Assembly (NCBI GenBank): GCA_029565395.1
Contig: JAKQOG010000175.1
Coordinates: 1-47,819 of the forward strand
DNA: 47,819 bases
From: Candidatus Hydrogenedentota bacterium
GTDB lineage: Bacteria; Hydrogenedentota; Hydrogenedentia; Hydrogenedentales; CAILVY01
Reading direction: 5' to 3'
Shown: piece after piece, positions 43,805 through 47,819 of the stretch
Layout of the letters: every line of letters starts with the position of its first letter
Position numbering within the stretch: the stretch's first letter is position 1
Made by a program: the position numbers and the translations under genes
Notes under the pieces: generated by a model
What the model was told of the DNA's origin: nothing
What the model saw: only the letters and a program-made list of their open reading frames with translations
The model's database searches: none

Positions 43805-45493
43805 TTAGGGCTTTGCGGATTTGACGGCCGGAGTAAGAAGCAGACAGTCGGCAAGTACGGTTTCACCCACAGTATTCTCCAGCACCACACGGCTTTCCCC
43901 ATCGAAGGTGTATTGACCCAAATCCACCCAGGATTCCGGGTGTTCGGATTGATTCACTTCCACCGTTGCTTCGCCCCCCGTATGATACACATGGTATACA
44001 GCGCGTCCTTTGCCGCCGACAGGCGCCACCCACTTGGGAACCCATGCGGACAGGGTGTATGCGTTCTTCGATTTAATATCCAACAGCCAGGTAAAGGTAC
44101 TGGCCAATTCTTTATGCACGCTGAAATATGCAACGCCCACATAGGTGCCGCGGCCCGCATAATCCCACCATTCTTCCGTCAGGCGGACATTCGGGCCCAG
44201 CACATTGATCACTTTCGAGCCCGCGGTCGGTGCTTCAGGCGGGCTTTCCACGCCATTGGCCTCCACGGTAGCCGTAGCGCCCGGCTCTATTTCCACCTTG
44301 TCTTTCGCGCCAAACAAATTCCCGGTAATAACGGCCCCGCGCACCGCCTTGCCCAGGCGCACGGATTTCGCCCCTTTTCCAAATCGGCATCCCTGAATAT
44401 TCACCATGCCGGAGTCCACGTCAACCCCCGGCGCCGCGCCTTCTTGAAAATCCCATTCCAGAAAATGGCATTGCTGAAAGCTCACATAGCCTTTCCCGGC
44501 CACTTTAGCGCACTGGTACGACGGTCCCCAGAACGCACAATTGTTGAACTGAATACTCCCGGAATTGTCCGGACCCACCACGATCTGCGTGGGATGTTCT
44601 CCATAGAGCGCCACAAATTCCCCATTGGTGATGAGCAACCCATAGGCCGCGCTGTTGTCGATGAGCACGGACACGTTGCAGGCGTCGGCGCCAATGCCCG
44701 TGAAGTTACCGTTGCAAACGCCGCGCCCGTTCTCCGTGAAACGATAGCCGTAGCGATACCCCCAGCAGAAGGTGTTGGCCACGTACTGCCAGTCCGTCAT
44801 GGCAAAGATAAAGGCTTCACCCTGTTCCTGCACAAACTTCACCACCTTTTGTGGATTCTCGCTCGTGCGCCAGAACGGCCACAGATGCACATTCTCTATG
44901 CGCCCGATGTCAAAGCATTGATCCACGAATATGCCGCGCCGCAAGGGATAGCCATACAACCGGCTGATAAAATGCCGGGGACACCCTTGCGATCCAAAAT
45001 CGATGCCCTGATAAGGATTCACCAGCATGCAATCAATAACAGAGATGTCTTCTCCGCTCCCCGCGATGCACCATGGATAAGGAATCACGTCCGCGCCCGT
45101 CTGCTCCGGATATTGAATCGCCAGACACTTAATTCCAGATCCCGTTTTCATACTGAGGAACGGTGTTCCTTTTTCATCGCCCCGCCCCGCATATGCGTGC
45201 AGCATGGTTCCTTTGGGATCACTCATTGCGCTTGGCGCACCCAATGCCCCCTGCAATGTCACATACTCAGGAACAGTCAGGTTTCCCCGAACTGCATATA
45301 CGCCGCCGGGCAAGGACACCACCCCGCCGCCCTGCTGGGCACAGGCGCTCAGAGCAGCCTGCAACGCCGCGGTGTCATCCGTAATCCCATCGCCCTTTAC
45401 CCCGAAGGCCCGGACATCCACGGCGCTTGTGGAAACAGTCACGGACGGAGCGGCGGAAAGGGCAAGACATAATGGCATCAACAAGAAACTCAT
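43805..45493 (-). CDS. Exported right-handed beta-helix protein (pectate lyase superfamily)
   Basis: 562 residues with a short signal peptide (MSFLLMPLCLALSAAPS). The N-terminal motif DVRAFGVKGDGITDDTAALQAAL, with LPGGVYAVRGNLTVP, is the hallmark of the pectate lyase superfamily (Pectate_lyase_3/GH55-like) beta-helix. Coils continue to about residue 420 (VNIQGCRFGKGAKSVRLGKA). The last 130 residues look like a beta-sandwich carbohydrate-binding-like domain (TFTWLLDIKSKNAYTLSAWVPKW). It probably acts on a polysaccharide outside the cytoplasm; lyase or hydrolase chemistry is not evident. GGGAG precedes the ATG at a suitable distance. Confidence 0.82.
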   Translation of the reverse strand: MSFLLMPLCLALSAAPSVTVSTSAVDVRAFGVKGDGITDDTAALQAALSACAQQGGGVVSLPGGVYAVRGNLTVPEYVTLQGALGAPSAMSDPKGTMLHAYAGRGDEKGTPFLSMKTGSGIKCLAIQYPEQTGADVIPYPWCIAGSGEDISVIDCMLVNPYQGIDFGSQGCPRHFISRLYGYPLRRGIFVDQCFDIGRIENVHLWPFWRTSENPQKVVKFVQEQGEAFIFAMTDWQYVANTFCWGYRYGYRFTENGRGVCNGNFTGIGADACNVSVLIDNSAAYGLLITNGEFVALYGEHPTQIVVGPDNSGSIQFNNCAFWGPSYQCAKVAGKGYVSFQQCHFLEWDFQEGAAPGVDVDSGMVNIQGCRFGKGAKSVRLGKAVRGAVITGNLFGAKDKVEIEPGATATVEANGVESPPEAPTAGSKVINVLGPNVRLTEEWWDYAGRGTYVGVAYFSVHKELASTFTWLLDIKSKNAYTLSAWVPKWVAPVGGKGRAVYHVYHTGGEATVEVNQSEHPESWVDLGQYTFDGESRVVLENTVGETVLADCLLLTPAVKSAKP

Positions 45494-45626
45494 AACTCAT
45501 CTCCCTGAAACTTTATCTCATTCAAACGGCCAAAACCCCTTTGGCTCCCCCTTATACACATTTTTGAAAATAAGATTCAACCACTTTAAGGAACTGGAGA
45601 AAAAAAGAAACAATATCCCGGGATAA

Positions 45627-45648
45627 TTGCGAAATAGTCCTTTTTCTC
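45627..45648 (+). repeat. Solo copy of the 22-bp element also found at 23445
   Basis: It differs by one base from the inverse complement of 23445-23466; its left half TTGCGAAATAG is also shared with 23351-23361. It lies in the spacer between the dehydrogenase and beta-helix genes, both on the minus strand, a context like that of the first locus. Confidence 0.6.
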
Positions 45649-45650
45649 AT

Positions 45651-45711
45651 CCAGACCAATGAAAAGGCAACGGGTTGACCGGGTAATGCCGGTAATGTAA
45701 CCCGTGTCTGG
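45651..45711 (-). terminator. Three-tier stem structure after the alcohol dehydrogenase gene
   Basis: CCAGAC (45651-45656) pairs with GTCTGG (45706-45711), ACGGGTT (45670-45676) with AACCCGT (45699-45705), and ACCGG (45678-45682) with CCGGT (45689-45693). Read on the minus strand, the inner hairpin is followed by TGCCTTTTC, so it could end the dehydrogenase transcript about 65 nt after its stop. The T-tract is poor, so a different structural role is possible. Confidence 0.5.
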
Positions 45712-45775
45712 CGGGCTATTGATAAATGCATCTGCCGGATCCCTATTCTGCGATGACACTCCGCCTGGGGCCCCG

Positions 45776-46957
45776 TTAACTCAGCCGTTGCTGTAAAATC
45801 AGCGAAATATCCTCGCTATTCAGCGCGATGGGATTGTTTTTGTTTTCCGCCCCGGCAAGGAGGTTCGGTATATCCGATTCAGAAAAGCCATACCGGTTCA
45901 ATGTTGGGATCGCAAGTTGTTCCGTCAACGCCTCCAGATGCTCCACCAGCATCCGGCAGTCGCGCAACGTGCCGGTTTCTTCTGTACCCGCCAGAAGCGC
46001 CCCCACGCGCGCATACTTCTTTAAGGCGGGATGGCCGGGGCCATGCGCCTCGCTCAGCCGTTGAATGGTCACGGCCACGGCGGGCGCCATCAGCGTGCCG
46101 CAGACCACCCCATGCGGGATTATGGCATACCCGCCTATCGGCGAGGCCAAGCCATGCACCACCCCCAGCCCGGCGTTCGCCAATACAATCCCGGACATCA
46201 GCGCCGCATACGCCATATCGGCGCGCACCTGTGCATCGCCTGCTCCATCCGAACAGGCCGGCACAAGGCTCCGGGCGATAGCCTCAATGCCACTCCAAGC
46301 CAGGGCATCCGTCATCGGCGAGGCAGCAGAGGAAACATACGCTTCGAGCAATTGCGTAAACGCATCCATCCCGCACGCCGCCGTTACCGCCGCCGGGCAA
46401 TGCAGCATCAACTCCGGGTCCACCAATGCAATATCCGGAACAAAATTGTCATGCCGCAGCGACTTCTTAAATCCATTCCGTCCAATCCTGCTCAGCACCG
46501 CATTCTTCGTGGCCTCGCTACCCGTGCCTGCCGTCGTAGGAACGGCGATAAAAGGCTTCTTGGAACCGTCCGGGAGTGTTTTTGTGCCCACCGTCTCCAA
46601 ATACTCGGCTACCGGCTCCTTCCGCATCAACATCGCGGAGATCGCTTTCCCCGCATCGATGACACTCCCCCCGCCCCATGCCACAACCACATCAAGGTTC
46701 ATAGGTGCGAACTGCGCCACCGCGTCATCCACAAACTCCGGAGAAGGTTCGCCCTTCAGCGTGATGTGGGAATGCTCAATACCCGAGGTCTTTAATCCAT
46801 CCTGAAAACGATCCCAAGACAGTGATTTATACGACGCATCCCCGGTAACCACCAACACCCTGGAACCGAATTTACGGATAAGCCTGGGTAATTCACTGCT
46901 TTTCCCCGGCCCGAAAATGACCTGCGGCATCCGCGCAAAATTGAATGCAGAAATCAT
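45776..46957 (-). CDS. Iron-type alcohol dehydrogenase family protein
   Basis: 393 residues from ATG 46957, chosen because GGAGG lies 8 nt upstream; an ATG two codons earlier (46963) is too close to it. An N-terminal NAD(P)-binding domain with WGGGSVIDAGKAI and the family motif PTTAGTGSEAT are followed by an all-helical metal domain. Metal ligands visible are Asp in CGMDAFTQLLEAY and His in GVVHGLASPIGG and IIPHGVVCG. The second canonical ligand, His four residues after the Asp, is Gln here; the same change occurs in a known subgroup. It oxidises an alcohol or reduces an aldehyde or ketone; substrate unknown. A monocistronic unit is likely. Confidence 0.9.
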   Translation of the reverse strand: MISAFNFARMPQVIFGPGKSSELPRLIRKFGSRVLVVTGDASYKSLSWDRFQDGLKTSGIEHSHITLKGEPSPEFVDDAVAQFAPMNLDVVVAWGGGSVIDAGKAISAMLMRKEPVAEYLETVGTKTLPDGSKKPFIAVPTTAGTGSEATKNAVLSRIGRNGFKKSLRHDNFVPDIALVDPELMLHCPAAVTAACGMDAFTQLLEAYVSSAASPMTDALAWSGIEAIARSLVPACSDGAGDAQVRADMAYAALMSGIVLANAGLGVVHGLASPIGGYAIIPHGVVCGTLMAPAVAVTIQRLSEAHGPGHPALKKYARVGALLAGTEETGTLRDCRMLVEHLEALTEQLAIPTLNRYGFSESDIPNLLAGAENKNNPIALNSEDISLILQQRLS

Positions 46958-47068
46958 GAACATTACCTCCGGCAGCTAGTGTACCCCACAACCCCAAACA
47001 ATATCCTCTATCGCTATCATTATCACCATCGGGCTTGTGGTTTAGGCGCCTTGGCTTCCCAAGCATAT

Positions 47069-47095
47069 AGGTCCTATAAGTCCTATCGGTCCTAT
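47069..47095 (+). repeat. Three 9-bp units, NRGTCCTAT
   Basis: AGGTCCTAT, AAGTCCTAT and CGGTCCTAT are contiguous. It is the first of three arrays with the same period in this spacer. Confidence 0.8.
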
Positions 47096-47235
47096 TTCAT
47101 CTCATCCTCCACCATGATTCCATCGATACTCATCAGCCCCCGCCACGGCGTCCTGTCCCCCGTCTTGCCCTCCGACGTGTCCTCCTTCGTCACGCCCCTC
47201 GCGGAACGAAGGCAGGTCCGTGCTACAGTCCCGTC

Positions 47236-47316
47236 GTCCACCCTGTCCATCCTGTCCATAGCGTCCATCCTGTCCATCCTGTCCATCCTGTCCACCCTGT
47301 CCATCCTGTCCATACC
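47236..47316 (+). repeat. Nine 9-bp units, consensus GTCCATCCT
   Basis: Nine contiguous units begin GTCCAYNNN; five are exactly GTCCATCCT, two have a C for T at position 6, two differ in the last three bases. Period and GTCC start match the other two arrays. Confidence 0.9.
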
Positions 47317-47325
47317 CTCCCCTCA

Positions 47326-47361
47326 GTCCTTTCCGTCATTTAGGTCCTTTTTGTCCTTTTC
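47326..47361 (+). repeat. Four 9-bp units, GTCCTTTNN-like
   Basis: GTCCTTTCC, GTCATTTAG, GTCCTTTTT and GTCCTTTTC are contiguous, 9 bp after the end of the preceding array. Confidence 0.75.
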
Positions 47362-47678
47362 AAACCCCCCTCCCCCCACTTTCCAAAATCTGGAAAAACA
47401 AGACTCCGGCATCTACTTTTTTATCCCATTTTTTCACTCCCAAAAATTTCCCAAAAAATATTTTCCCGCCCAAATTTCCCTTATTTCCCCGCAATTTCCT
47501 GCCCCCATCCCACCTTCACCCCCATTTTTACAGCCCAATCCCCTGCACCTCCCCTAAAACCCCTTATTTTTCCCCTTCCTACAGCCTACAGCCTAATGCC
47601 TAATGCCTTCTTCCCGTGAAACGCCCCGTGCTAAGTAATAGACGCGCGTTATTAAACACAAACTCGGAGAACACCACC

Positions 47679-47819
47679 ATGAAACTGAACATCATCCCCC
47701 AAAAAGAAGACTGGCTCAGCGAGGATGAAAACACCATCGGCTTGGAGTTCATAAAAGCCTTCGCAAAACTGCGCCGCAAACTCCGCCTCGAAGACTCCCC
47801 CTTCCTCGACTTCAAGATC
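47679..47819 (+). CDS. Start of an unknown gene, runs off the right edge
   Basis: ATG 47679 is preceded by GGAGA at about 8 nt, and 47 codons are open to the end of the window (MKLNIIPQKEDWLSEDENTI, then a basic helix FIKAFAKLRRKLRLEDSPF). No signal peptide. Family not recognisable from the fragment. It is the first gene after the repeat-rich spacer. Confidence 0.6.
   Translation, partial: MKLNIIPQKEDWLSEDENTIGLEFIKAFAKLRRKLRLEDSPFLDFKI

Larger units (their letters stand above)
46958..47678. other. Gene-free, pyrimidine-skewed spacer
   Basis: 721 bp without a credible gene. The plus strand is dominated by C and T, especially 47300-47590, with runs such as CCCCCCTCCCCCC. Three 9-bp-period arrays lie within it. 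Frames on both strands stay open only because of the composition and the 9-bp period. Short reiterations CCTACAG and CCTAATG occur near 47577-47605. Confidence 0.65.

Noticed and set aside
43913..45472. A 519-codon open frame on the plus strand
   Set aside because: Antisense to the beta-helix gene, which has a signal peptide, ribosome site and clear motifs; the shadow has none.
47069..47361. Possible CRISPR array
   Set aside because: Units are contiguous 9-bp repeats without unique spacers, and no cas genes are present.
46979..47557. A 192-codon Ser/Ile/Leu/Pro-rich frame, and a minus-strand MDRMDRV repeat frame at 47092-47313
   Set aside because: Both arise from the 9-bp period and pyrimidine skew; no credible ribosome site or signal.

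Overview
The window is a bacterial chromosome segment, probably from a metagenome-assembled genome of the Candidatus Hydrogenedentota or a related planctomycete-like lineage. This assignment is inference. It rests on a secreted protein with long GEG/GAxEGE low-complexity repeats followed by a paired 'ISLSELLRVIQFFN' C-terminal module (39868-43698), on giant FG-GAP/Ig-repeat surface proteins, on Tat-exported glycosidase-like and right-handed beta-helix proteins, and on pyrimidine-skewed simple-repeat intergenic DNA. No rRNA, tRNA, CRISPR array or phage module was seen.

Layout. 1-140 is the end of an insertion sequence, probably IS21-type, that has cut off the front of an ABC exporter ATPase gene; two ABC-2 permeases follow (to 3054). 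3093-13227 holds a membrane-anchored TlpA-type thioredoxin protein, a Tat-exported TIM-barrel-like protein, a small antitoxin-like protein and a 2113-residue surface protein (seven FG-GAP blades, about 14 Ig-like repeats, C-terminal anchor). 13665-18113 has a MATE exporter and a tightly overlapping three-gene operon: a degenerate receiver/Fis regulator, an sn-glycerol-1-phosphate dehydrogenase and an unknown protein. 18291-23064 is an RND efflux operon (adaptor, pump, NUDIX hydrolase). Next come a soluble hybrid histidine kinase, a photolyase and a CDF metal exporter.

The CDF gene is preceded by a clear promoter, a leader matching the NiCo (Ni2+/Co2+) riboswitch core, and an overlapping intrinsic terminator that would be mutually exclusive with the folded aptamer. 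On the other strand follow an unknown protein, an RlmD/TrmA-family rRNA methyltransferase, a LOG-family nucleotide hydrolase, and a pair made of a Clp-type double AAA+ ATPase without the ClpP-docking tripeptide and a membrane protein with a degenerate FHA domain.

34804-38250 is an AAA+ ATPase/subtilisin pair with the composition and order of the ietAS anti-phage system, lying in visibly AT-richer DNA. The right end carries a polysaccharide-deacetylase-like protein, the GEG-repeat protein, a pectate-lyase-like beta-helix protein, an iron-type alcohol dehydrogenase, and a roughly 720-bp gene-free stretch with three arrays of 9-bp GTC-phased units. The window ends inside a new gene.

The most notable items are the NiCo-type riboswitch with its overlapping terminator, the ietAS-like pair, the ClpB-like/degenerate-FHA pair, the bacterial G1P dehydrogenase operon, and several structured or repeated intergenic elements. 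Most of the rest is ordinary housekeeping or export.
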